A stretch of DNA of 5,222 nucleotides from Gemmatimonadaceae bacterium (GCA_013820975.1 JACDHQ010000200.1:1-5222); one strand, 5' to 3'. Counted from the first letter of the stretch, positions 1 through 5,222 are shown. A program made the numbers and translations. The notes: generated from the letters alone by a model not told the origin.

Positions 1-262
1 GGACGGACGCTAGCGCAATGAGCGTCTGAATGTGGCCCTTGCTGCGCTCCTTTGCCACCGGCCACTGCCGATGGAGCGTTTCGGCGCGTTGCAGGATAGC
101 TGCCAGACGCCGCTCCGGGCCGCCAATGGTGCTCATCGCTACAGACGTGAACGACCCGCCGACCTCCTCCACGAAGCCGCAGTCGACACAAGCATCCTGC
201 GGAACGTAGAGATTGCTTCCACACATCGGGCAGCTATACTCCTTGGACACTACCGTCTCCAT
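1..262 (-). CDS. Zinc-ribbon protein, 3' end beyond window edge
   Basis: Reading leftwards from ATG at 262, 87 codons run off the window edge without a stop. Residues 11-14 are CPMC and 25-28 are CVDC, a two-knuckle CxxC...CxxC zinc ribbon with 10 residues between. A Gly/Ser stretch follows, then a basic, helix-prone segment (about residues 48-85, beginning GGPERRLAAIL). Such ribbons bind zinc and commonly mediate nucleic-acid or protein contacts; I do not recognise the family or its C-terminal domain. The start is uncertain. ATG 262 has no clear Shine-Dalgarno. The frame is open from 304, with a GTG 12 nt further upstream. An ATG at 359 overlaps the upstream stop as ATGA but lies in another frame (see finding). 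The gene lies just downstream of the DUF3320-like gene and is probably in its operon. Confidence is high that it is coding and low for function. Confidence 0.72.
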   Translation of the reverse strand, partial: METVVSKEYSCPMCGSNLYVPQDACVDCGFVEEVGGSFTSVAMSTIGGPERRLAAILQRAETLHRQWPVAKERSKGHIQTLIALASV

Positions 263-355
263 CTGCGGCCCGACCACGGTCTCTCCGTGACGACTGTGTT
301 GGTGTCAGCGGGCATCGGATAGTCACTCGCCCAGCTCGGTACACGGCTCGAACCT

Positions 356-943
356 TCATGTTGCAGGTACGCGCACGTACCCTCCCGCGTCGCCGAGCAA
401 CGCACCAGAAGCCAGTCCGACAGCGACGATCGCCTTTAGGCGCTCCTGCATCGACGCCGTCACCCGCCTCATGCCGAAGCCGCCAGCTACGACACGACAC
501 AACTCCTCGATCTCGATGCTCATCGCGGACCGCGTCACGGCGCGCATCGCGTTCAAGGTCTCCTCGGGCGAGATCTCCTCCAGCTTGCGCGTCTGTGTGC
601 CGTTGATGGGGACCCGGAAGTTCGTGTACTTCGCAGGATCCACGCTGGCCGCCCAGACGTAGGTCCCGAGCCGCGTCTTCCGCGTGAGTCCTGGCGGCAG
701 TTGCTTCATCATGTGGACTTCGCGCTTGGTGTGCAACTTGTCGAGACCGAACCGCTTCGCTGCCAGACGAGCGAGTCGCCGCCCCTCGACGGGCCCCTCC
801 GCGTCGATGATCTCCAGCAGGACGCGACCGAGGGACGGGCTGTAGTAATCGGGGTCGCAGTGCGTCGGATCGCCGAGCTGCGATACCAACGCGTACGGCA
901 CGTACGCCTGCGCTCCCATCGTCAACATCGTGCTCGGCTGCAT
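356..943 (-). CDS. DUF3320-like tandem winged-helix domain protein, likely the detached C-terminal part of the RelA/SpoT protein
   Basis: This 195-residue frame ends in TGA at 358-356. It resembles the DUF3320 module usually seen at the C-terminus of large superfamily-1 helicase-like (DUF4011-type) proteins and sometimes alone. A short YVPY segment is at residues 14-17. A first winged-helix-like repeat (about 38-100) carries EGPV at 49-52, RFG at 64-66 and YVW at 95-97. A second (about 122-192) carries ISPEE at 124-128, IEEL at 145-148 and GFGMRR at 155-160. Recognition is from memory of the family pattern. The domain probably makes protein or nucleic-acid contacts; no catalytic residues are apparent. 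ATG 943 has no convincing ribosome-binding site, and the frame stays open upstream into the synthetase region. I therefore suspect this was originally fused to the RelA/SpoT domain and separated by a one-base shift near 960. A separate short gene is the alternative. Confidence 0.7.
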   Translation of the reverse strand: MQPSTMLTMGAQAYVPYALVSQLGDPTHCDPDYYSPSLGRVLLEIIDAEGPVEGRRLARLAAKRFGLDKLHTKREVHMMKQLPPGLTRKTRLGTYVWAASVDPAKYTNFRVPINGTQTRKLEEISPEETLNAMRAVTRSAMSIEIEELCRVVAGGFGMRRVTASMQERLKAIVAVGLASGALLGDAGGYVRVPAT

Positions 944-1647
944 GGTGACGTTCGGTTCCGGAGTCGAGAGCGTCGCCGACGAGAACGCCGCATGAGCGTC
1001 CGAGCGCCTCGCGCTCCTCGATCGAGACGGGGCCCATCAACGGCTTGTAGACGAGGTCGTGCTCGATCTCGTTCCAGACGTGCGCCAACATGCTGCAGAC
1101 CTGCACCTCGCACCGGACTCCCCGGACGTTGTCGAACGAGCCGATCAGCTCTTCCTCGGGCAGCGCCACATCGAGATGGGTCGCCCGGTAGAAGCGTCCT
1201 GAAACGACGTCGAAGCGATCCTTGACCTCGGCGATGACGGGCCCACCATCGGGGCCAACGAACGTCGCTCGAACGAGATCGACGACCCGCTCGCGGTCGG
1301 CCTCCACGTAGGCCGAAAACCGCACCGCGGCGAGATCACCGAGTCGGGTGAACGAATCCTCGACCTGCAGATCCGCAAGGCCAACTGCCGTCGAGCATCT
1401 TCCGCGCCACATTCGCCTCGAGGCAACTCGCATCCTTCGTGCGGCCGGTCACGGCGGCTCGGATCGCGTTAGCTTCGACGATCTCCTGGCGGCACATCTG
1501 CGCGACTCGCAGCATCAACTTCTCGAAGCGGTCGCGCTCCCGCGCGTACCGCTGGGCAACGAGTTGCGTCACCGGTATCGTCGAAAGTCCGGTCGGCACC
1601 TCACCACTCGGCTCCGTTGCAGGTCCTCCGTGCGTGCCGATCGTCAT
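944..1647 (-). pseudogene. RelA/SpoT-type (p)ppGpp synthetase domain, frameshifted
   Basis: ATG 1647 has a strong ribosome-binding site. The first frame (about 88 residues) holds a helical N-terminus and the synthetase loop with GRTK at residues 68-71 and a later conserved Lys (K83). At about 1390-1378 homology moves to another frame, which then shows GDLAAVRF (compare DIAGIRI in small alarmone synthetases), FYRATHL (compare YRSYHL; the Tyr contacts the guanine), CEVQV with the conserved Glu, and HVWNEIEHD...YK (compare FWASLEHK..YK). The main synthetase motifs are thus present, but split between frames. No HD hydrolase, TGS or ACT domain is visible, so it is of the synthetase-only type, which transfers pyrophosphate from ATP to GTP/GDP. 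Beyond GVLVGDAL (about 970) that frame loses sense and coding continues in a third frame as the DUF3320-like region. Both shifts look like one extra base. As it stands the gene cannot give a full synthetase; sequencing error is possible. Confidence 0.78.
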
Positions 1648-1652
1648 CGTGG

Positions 1653-1658
1653 CCTCCC
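1653..1658 (-). promoter_or_regulatory. Ribosome-binding site fixing the RelA/SpoT start
   Basis: The minus strand reads GGGAGG followed by CCACG and then ATG (1647). This near-perfect Shine-Dalgarno at 5-nt spacing is the strongest in the window. It supports ATG 1647 as the true start of the frameshifted synthetase gene even though that frame ends early. Confidence 0.75.
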
Positions 1659-1752
1659 AGAAGTGGCACGTTCGCCAGTCGAGGGAACGGCTCCTACACG
1701 TGCTCGATCATCCTCTGAGCGCCATGACGAGATCCTGATCCACATGGCGTGC

Positions 1753-1783
1753 GGGTGTGTAGCCCCTCGGTAGAGCCACACCC
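1753..1783 (-). other. Inverted repeat (hairpin) downstream of the DUF3293 gene
   Basis: GGGTGTG (1753-1759) pairs with CACACCC (1777-1783), a perfect 7-bp stem. A small inner CTC-GGTA-GAG stem lies at 1766-1775. It starts about 20 nt past the DUF3293 stop, where a terminator or 3'-end stabiliser would lie. No T-tract follows on either strand, so intrinsic termination is not established. The 155-bp gap that holds it (1648-1802) must also contain any promoter of the synthetase gene; I found no convincing -35/-10 pair there. Confidence 0.35.
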
Positions 1784-1802
1784 ATCAACGCCGCACAGGT
1801 CC

Positions 1803-2213
1803 TCATTGAAGCAGGATCAACGTGGGCACCGCGTCCGCGTCGCACCAGATGATGGCGTTTTGATCGAACACTCGCCCAAGCTCCTGAGCCTCGTGGAGAT
1901 CGATGCCTAACACCAGATAGCTGGGCTCGCCGGGCCACGGCCCGGAAGGGTGCTGCCCCACCCCGGCAATCTTCACGAGAGCCCGCCGGCGCAACTCTTC
2001 GGCGAGATCAGCCTGTCGCCGCACGTTATCTGCGTCGCTCGACACGCGGCTCAACGGGTTGTACGCGGTGATGAACACCGCGCAAATAGAGTTCATCACC
2101 CTGTAGAGCGACTGCAGGCCATCACAAGGCACATCCACCATCATCGTGAACGGTTCACCCTCGGTCACCCGATATTCGGTCTCCCGATAGGCGTCGACGA
2201 GTGCAGTGTCCAT
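1803..2213 (-). CDS. DUF3293-family protein
   Basis: This 136-residue protein matches the DUF3293 pattern along its whole length: AYRETEYRV at residues 8-16, FITAYNPLSR at 47-56, the polar stretch SSDADNVRRQ at 58-67, GVGQHP...WPGEPSYLVLGI at about 85-104, and FDQNAIIWCDAD..P at 116-130. The molecular function of this small soluble family is not known to me. The frame stays open far upstream (to 2717), but similarity begins at ATG 2213, and the upstream part overlaps the plus-strand membrane-protein gene and is low-complexity. ATG 2213 also sits 6 nt after a -10-like hexamer, which fits leaderless translation. It is transcribed away from the membrane-protein gene, and a 155-bp gap separates its stop from the synthetase start. 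It appears complete. Family assignment is confident, from memory of conserved motifs. Confidence 0.85.
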   Translation of the reverse strand: MDTALVDAYRETEYRVTEGEPFTMMVDVPCDGLQSLYRVMNSICAVFITAYNPLSRVSSDADNVRRQADLAEELRRRALVKIAGVGQHPSGPWPGEPSYLVLGIDLHEAQELGRVFDQNAIIWCDADAVPTLILLQ

Positions 2214-2219
2214 ACACTC

Positions 2220-2248
2220 ATGATTCGCCGCAGCTCGGGCGCGGTCAA
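2220..2248 (-). promoter_or_regulatory. Candidate leaderless promoter of the DUF3293 gene
   Basis: The minus strand reads TTGACC (2248-2243, five of six matches to TTGACA), a 17-nt spacer, then AATCAT (2225-2220, four of six matches to TATAAT). Six nucleotides (GAGTGT) follow before ATG 2213, so transcription would begin at or next to the start codon. A 5-bp inverted repeat, GGCGC/GCGCC (2238-2253), overlaps the -35 box. Confidence 0.5.
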
Positions 2249-2492
2249 GCGCCGTCGTATCCGACCCCGGCGCCTCCGCCAGAGGGATTGCCTCGCCGCC
2301 ATTTGACGGGTACCGGCCTTTTGCCTCCCGCCTGCTATGCGTCGTCGCCTCCACGATGAGGGAGAGCTCCCGGCCATCACCACAGTGAAAAAACGGACGC
2401 TGCGGATGTGACAAGCTGAGCCGCATCACGATGACGGATGACGTCACTCCTCTCCAGAGATCGAGGAGCAGACGCGAAAGCACCTGCGAAAC

Positions 2493-2972
2493 ATGACACC
2501 GGAAGAGGAGCGCACGCTGATCGCGAACCTCGATGCCAAGCTGCTGGAGATGAAACCCGATCAGCAACGGGCGATCATGCGCGACCTCGGACTCGATCGA
2601 ATGTCCGGCAAGATACTGCTCAACGCCTTCGCTGGTGGAGGCGCAATGCTCGGGGCAGCCACCGTCGCGACGTCCACCGGCTTCGGCCTCTATCTGGCGG
2701 CCACGACGATCCTTCACGCCGTTGCGACGACGATGTTCGGGGTGACGCTCGGTTTCGGCGTCTACACCGGCCTCACCAGCACGATCGCCTTCTTCCTCAA
2801 TCCAGTCGTCACCTCAGCCGTGGTCGCTGCTTCCGTCGGCGGATTGATGCTGACGCAGGGCAAGCGTCTTCCTCAGAAGGTGGCGGCGATGGTGCTCGGC
2901 CAGATTCTCAGCAAGCGGATCCACGAAAAGGCGATGGCAGCCGCGATGGTCGCCGCCAGCGGCGCGCCTTGA
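2493..2972 (+). CDS. Glycine/alanine-rich membrane protein, YaaW-like (DUF3944/UPF0174) C-terminal region
   Basis: From ATG 2493 this gives 159 residues. An acidic helical start (TPEEER, then LDAKLLEM) is followed by a long hydrophobic Gly/Ala-rich region (about residues 43-121) that could form two or three membrane helices. It includes GGGAMLGAATVA, FGVYTGL (88-94) and a short, basic helical tail. The layout resembles the C-terminal half of YaaW-type proteins, whose function is unknown to me. The frame is open back to 2442, and residues encoded there (EIEEQTRKHLRN before Met) also look like the family, but the only possible in-frame starts are weak (CTG 2484). An ATG at 2431 lies in another frame, so one missing base may have separated the true N-terminus. 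It is the only plus-strand gene; its stop lies 9 bp from that of the converging cluster, with no hairpin between. No promoter is obvious in 2214-2430. Confidence 0.75.
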   Translation: MTPEEERTLIANLDAKLLEMKPDQQRAIMRDLGLDRMSGKILLNAFAGGGAMLGAATVATSTGFGLYLAATTILHAVATTMFGVTLGFGVYTGLTSTIAFFLNPVVTSAVVAASVGGLMLTQGKRLPQKVAAMVLGQILSKRIHEKAMAAAMVAASGAP

Positions 2973-2981
2973 ACGGCTCGA

Positions 2982-3521
2982 CTATTCGTCGTTCGCGTCA
3001 GCGAATTGATCGAGATAATCCTCGACCAACTCGACGACGTCAGATTCTGACGCTGGACGAATCCACGCCAGGGCATGCGGCGACGGCTCGTCATCGAGCG
3101 GGAGCGCGCCAGCTTGCACCTTCTTCTCTAGGAGTTCGGTCAAGGCAGTGAGTTCCGCCAGGATCTCATCTTCCTCCATTGCCGTCATCTCTTCGTGAAC
3201 CACTACGTCGCGGTCGTCAGGATCCAGCAATTGGCTCATGTCATCGACCAGAAAGTAGCTCGCTCCATGAACAGGTAGCGCCATCGTAGGCAACGCGTTC
3301 GGACCAATGGCTACCGCCGGAATGAAGACCACACCAATGCTACGAACCTTCTCGGCAACCGCACCGGCATCCTGCAAAGTCCTCAGTAGCTGCGGCTCAT
3401 CCACTTGCCCGTCCGAAAGCACGGGCACTTTCACCGGATATTCGACGCGTGGATGCAGGATGCCGGTCGCAATGCCGGCGATCAACCGTAAGTTGCGTGA
3501 GTCAGGTGGCAAACGGTCCAT
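2982..3521 (-). CDS. Acidic protein of unknown function, third gene of the envelope cluster
   Basis: I do not recognise this 179-residue protein. The N-terminal half is mixed alpha/beta-like (IAGIATGILHP at about residues 12-22, then a Val/Ile-rich stretch with VVFIPAVAIGP at about 64-74). The C-terminal half is strongly acidic: DDMSQLLDPDDRD, EEMTAMEEDEILAEL, a Leu-rich helix, and a DVVELVEDYLDQF-type end. No signal peptide, lipobox or convincing membrane helix is seen, so it is probably cytoplasmic. ATG 3521 lies 6 bp after the stop of the MotB-like gene, with GGTGAG as a plausible ribosome-binding site. A GTG at 3527, directly abutting that stop, would add two residues. This tight spacing implies translational coupling and a shared role with the two membrane/envelope proteins, perhaps as a cytoplasmic partner or regulator; that is inference. 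Confidence 0.8.
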   Translation of the reverse strand: MDRLPPDSRNLRLIAGIATGILHPRVEYPVKVPVLSDGQVDEPQLLRTLQDAGAVAEKVRSIGVVFIPAVAIGPNALPTMALPVHGASYFLVDDMSQLLDPDDRDVVVHEEMTAMEEDEILAELTALTELLEKKVQAGALPLDDEPSPHALAWIRPASESDVVELVEDYLDQFADANDE

Positions 3522-3527
3522 GGTCAC

Positions 3528-4169
3528 TCACCGCCCCTGCACTTCATCCCGCGCACACTGCTCCCCCATGCAATACTCCACGACGATCTCGACGCGCTCG
3601 TCCTGCGGATCGTCTCGACCTTGCTCGAGGGGCACCTGGCCGCCTCGACCAGCCACTGCCAGCCACCAGGGCTCGAGCTCCGCGCCTTCGACGAGTTCGC
3701 GCACGACCGCCGATGCGAAGAGAGCTGACGAGTCCCAGTCATCGAGCTCCCCCGGCTGCGTCACCCGCGTGTGGCCTTCGACTCTGATCCGTCGCCACGT
3801 CGAGGACTCCGCCAGGACGCGTCCGAACGCGCGGACGGTCTCCCGCCCATCGGCTGTGAGGTCGGAGGTGCCCGGCGCGAAGAGCCTGCCTCCACTGAAG
3901 CGCCACCGTTGCGTCCCCGCCGGATCGTTTCGAGTGCTATCGAGAACGGGTCGGAAGGCCTCTGGCATCTGGTCCACGGCGGCCCGGAGCGCAGCCGCCT
4001 GCAGGATGTGGGTCAGTCGCTCTCCCCCATCGCCATCCGCCGCGTCGACCGCAACACCGTCGACGACTGCGCTCGACACGAGCATGAGCACGAAGACGAG
4101 GACGAGCGCGATCATGACGTCTGTCGTGGCGATGTACGGGTTGATCCGGTTGGTCGTCCGGCTTCTCAC
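3528..4169 (-). CDS. MotB/OmpA-like single-pass membrane protein with degenerate peptidoglycan-binding site
   Basis: This 213-residue protein has a short basic N-terminus and one membrane helix (about 14-34). That helix begins IATTDVMIALVLVF, so Asp17 falls where MotB, ZorB and ExbD proteins carry their ion-path aspartate. A linker leads to an OmpA-like domain (about 95-198): RLFAPGTSDLTADG, IRVEGHT, DWDSSALFA, LAVAGRG and ERVEIVVEY, matching the MotB pattern (GHTD, NWELS..RA, NRRVEI). Two hallmark residues differ: GHTD is GHTR (Arg135), and the Arg of the LS..RA motif is Phe151. In OmpA these Asp and Arg residues bind diaminopimelate. The start at GTG 4169 overlaps the upstream stop as GTGA after a purine-rich stretch. 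GTG 4193 would add eight residues but lacks a ribosome-binding site. The C-terminus carries two cysteines (EYCMGEQC). The fold call is confident; the stator role is inferred. Confidence 0.85.
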   Translation of the reverse strand: MRSRTTNRINPYIATTDVMIALVLVFVLMLVSSAVVDGVAVDAADGDGGERLTHILQAAALRAAVDQMPEAFRPVLDSTRNDPAGTQRWRFSGGRLFAPGTSDLTADGRETVRAFGRVLAESSTWRRIRVEGHTRVTQPGELDDWDSSALFASAVVRELVEGAELEPWWLAVAGRGGQVPLEQGRDDPQDERVEIVVEYCMGEQCARDEVQGR

Positions 4170-5032
4170 CCCGTCCCGCCGCCCCACGGCCACCGGCGCA
4201 CTGGATCGACCGCGTCTTCTCGTAGGGTCTGGACTTCCTGTTGAGTCTCGACTTCCGAGTCAACGACCTCCGGAGCGGCCACGGGAGGACTCACCGCGAC
4301 GGCTCCTGTGGCGAGCTCCTCTTCTGGCGCCGCTGGCGGGACCGCGCCATTGCCCGCAGGCGCGATGAGGCTTCTCGCCTCGATCTCCCTGAGCGTCGCG
4401 TCGAGCTGACGCAGCGACGCCGCGACGCCGCCATCGCCGAGCGTGCTGGTCGTGACCCCCTCCCAGCGCGCCACAGCCTGGGAGAGAGCGTCTGCAGAGG
4501 CCGACACACGCAAGACGGCGCTGTTGGCCACGTCACCCACGATGCTCCGGCGTATGAGCTCCTGAAGCGATCCGACGGGCTCGGCGAGCGCACTCGCTGA
4601 CTTCGCGACGGCGTCCGTGGCTCGAGCGAACTCGCCTCCCACGGCTTCGCTGGTGCGCGTGAACCCGGCATCCATCGACGCAAGCATGGTGGCGCGTACA
4701 GACTCGAGGTGCTCGAGGTTCGAGTCGAGTCGTGCTGCCAACGCGGTGAGGTGGCTGGAGACGGCGTCGATCGACAACATCGTTCGATCGGTGACGACGT
4801 TGAACCGCTCCTGCTGCTGCCGCGTCGTGTCGAGTGTCGCCTCGACGTGCGACCTGCCGACGTAGTAGGAGCCGATCACTGCGTTGCCGTAGCGCGTGTA
4901 CACCAGGCGCAGTGCGTTCGTACCGAATTGCGTCTGCGTGACGCCCTGCCACTCGTGCGGTGACAGAGGACCTTCTCCGGGGGCGCAGCTTACGAGGATG
5001 AGAGCAAAGAGCACGAGCAGCGCAGTTCTCAT
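4166..5032 (-). CDS. Coiled-coil lipoprotein, first gene of the envelope cluster
   Basis: From ATG 5032 this gives 288 residues. A classic type II signal peptide (MRTALLVLFALILVSC) has its lipobox LVSC ending at Cys16, so the mature protein should be lipid-anchored. A short globular segment (about 22-60, with YTRYGNAVIGSYYV) leads into a long Ala/Ser/Glu-rich helical stretch (about 60-210) with heptad-like hydrophobic spacing, probably a periplasmic coiled coil. A Pro/Ala/Glu-rich flexible linker follows (about 215-265), then a basic, Trp/Gly end (RRWPWGGGTG). I recognise no named family. Upstream codons back to 5206 are open, but they are Arg/Pro/Gly-rich and would bury the signal peptide. 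The stop overlaps the next start as GTGA, coupling it to the MotB-like protein; a physical partnership with that protein is a reasonable guess. Confidence 0.82.
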   Translation of the reverse strand: MRTALLVLFALILVSCAPGEGPLSPHEWQGVTQTQFGTNALRLVYTRYGNAVIGSYYVGRSHVEATLDTTRQQQERFNVVTDRTMLSIDAVSSHLTALAARLDSNLEHLESVRATMLASMDAGFTRTSEAVGGEFARATDAVAKSASALAEPVGSLQELIRRSIVGDVANSAVLRVSASADALSQAVARWEGVTTSTLGDGGVAASLRQLDATLREIEARSLIAPAGNGAVPPAAPEEELATGAVAVSPPVAAPEVVDSEVETQQEVQTLREDAVDPVRRWPWGGGTG

Positions 5033-5038
5033 GGTTCT

Positions 5039-5067
5039 ATCATACGCAGCATTTGCCGTCGGCTGAA
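5039..5067 (-). promoter_or_regulatory. Candidate leaderless promoter of the envelope cluster
   Basis: The minus strand has TATGAT (5044-5039, five of six matches to TATAAT) followed by AGAACC and ATG 5032, the same 6-nt gap as at the DUF3293 gene. A weak -35, TTCAGC (5067-5062), lies 17 nt upstream. There is no Shine-Dalgarno before the ATG, consistent with a leaderless transcript. Confidence 0.5.
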
Positions 5068-5159
5068 CGCCCATCGTGGGCACTGCGCGCATGATTCGTG
5101 CCGACGCTCCTCCCCGGGGGCCCCGTCCGTCAGGCCAACTCGTACCCGCCCGCCGACGG

Positions 5160-5184
5160 CGGATAGTCAACGGAGTTGACTCCG
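5160..5184. promoter_or_regulatory. Palindrome with TTGAC half-sites, possible operator
   Basis: GTCAAC (5166-5171) and GTTGAC (5175-5180) form a perfect inverted repeat around GGA. It overlaps a second inverted repeat, CGGAGT-TG-ACTCCG (5171-5184). It lies about 93 bp upstream of the putative -35 box of the envelope cluster. It could bind a dimeric regulator of this cluster or of a gene beyond the right edge, or act as a small hairpin. The rest of 5085-5222 is GC-rich, including a C4-G5-C4 run at 5112-5124, and I see no gene in it. Confidence 0.3.
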
Positions 5185-5222
5185 CCTGGGGTCGTGCGGG
5201 CGCCATCGCTTCGCGGAGGGCC

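Noticed and set aside
234..940. Continuation of the synthetase-motif frame below about 960
   Set aside because: Past GVLVGDAL the translation becomes Arg/Ala-rich with no family similarity, while the overlapping frame gives clear DUF3320-like sequence.
1348..1773. Plus-strand open frame of 141 codons
   Set aside because: It is antisense to the synthetase motifs and the intergenic gap; its product is Arg/Ser-rich with no recognisable domain.
2214..2717. N-terminal extension of the DUF3293 frame
   Set aside because: DUF3293 similarity begins at ATG 2213; the extension is antisense to the membrane-protein gene and a promoter-like element lies at 2220-2248.
2973..2981. Bidirectional terminator between the converging genes
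   Set aside because: Only 9 bp separate the stops and I see no stem-loop with a T-tract at the junction.
2438..3151. Plus-strand open frame of 237 codons
   Set aside because: It overlaps the YaaW-like gene in another frame and gives Arg/Asp/Gly-rich sequence without domain features.
3307..4368. Plus-strand open frame of 353 codons
   Set aside because: It is antisense to the lipoprotein, MotB-like and acidic genes. Its product is Ser/Arg/Thr/Pro-rich low-complexity sequence typical of a GC-rich shadow frame.
3528..5032. Zorya anti-phage system (ZorA/ZorB)
   Set aside because: The MotB-like protein fits ZorB loosely, but the upstream protein has a single lipoprotein signal and no MotA-type helices, and no ZorC/D/E-like gene is present.
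5033..5206. N-terminal extension of the lipoprotein frame
   Set aside because: It would place 58 Arg/Pro/Gly-rich residues before a textbook lipoprotein signal peptide, and a -10-like box directly precedes ATG 5032.

Overview
This GC-rich window is dense with minus-strand genes. It most likely comes from a diderm (two-membrane) bacterium of the Myxococcota, Gemmatimonadota or proteobacterial kind. That guess rests on base composition, a lipoprotein with a clear lipobox, a MotB/OmpA-like envelope protein, and 'hypothetical' domain families (DUF3320-like, DUF3293-like) that I associate with such genomes. No taxonomic marker is present. I see no tRNA, rRNA, CRISPR array, transposase or integrase.

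Right half (5067 to 2982, minus strand): a compact three-gene cluster. It encodes a coiled-coil lipoprotein, a single-pass MotB/OmpA-like protein and an unrecognised acidic protein. The first two overlap by a GTGA start/stop and the third follows immediately, so they are probably co-transcribed. A promoter whose -10 box sits 6 nt before the lipoprotein ATG suggests a leaderless mRNA. The MotB-like protein keeps the membrane aspartate of stator proteins, but both canonical peptidoglycan-binding positions are replaced and no MotA/ExbB-type partner is visible.

Middle (2972 to 1803): a plus-strand glycine/alanine-rich membrane protein resembling the C-terminal part of YaaW (DUF3944/UPF0174) converges on the cluster, with 9 bp between the stops. 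It is followed by a small minus-strand DUF3293-family gene that has its own leaderless-type promoter.

Left half (1647 to 1, minus strand): a strong ribosome-binding site starts a RelA/SpoT-type (p)ppGpp synthetase domain whose reading frame breaks at about 1385. The frame appears to break again at about 960, where coding continues as a DUF3320-like tandem winged-helix module. Restoring both frames gives one protein of about 429 residues: an alarmone synthetase fused to a DUF3320-like tail. A zinc-ribbon protein follows and runs off the left edge; it too may start upstream in another frame. The breaks mean either recent decay or base-call errors, and this is the main uncertainty of the window.

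The most interesting parts are the alarmone-synthetase/DUF3320/zinc-ribbon cluster and the divergent stator-like envelope cluster. Whether they act together, for example in stress response or phage defence, cannot be decided from this sequence.
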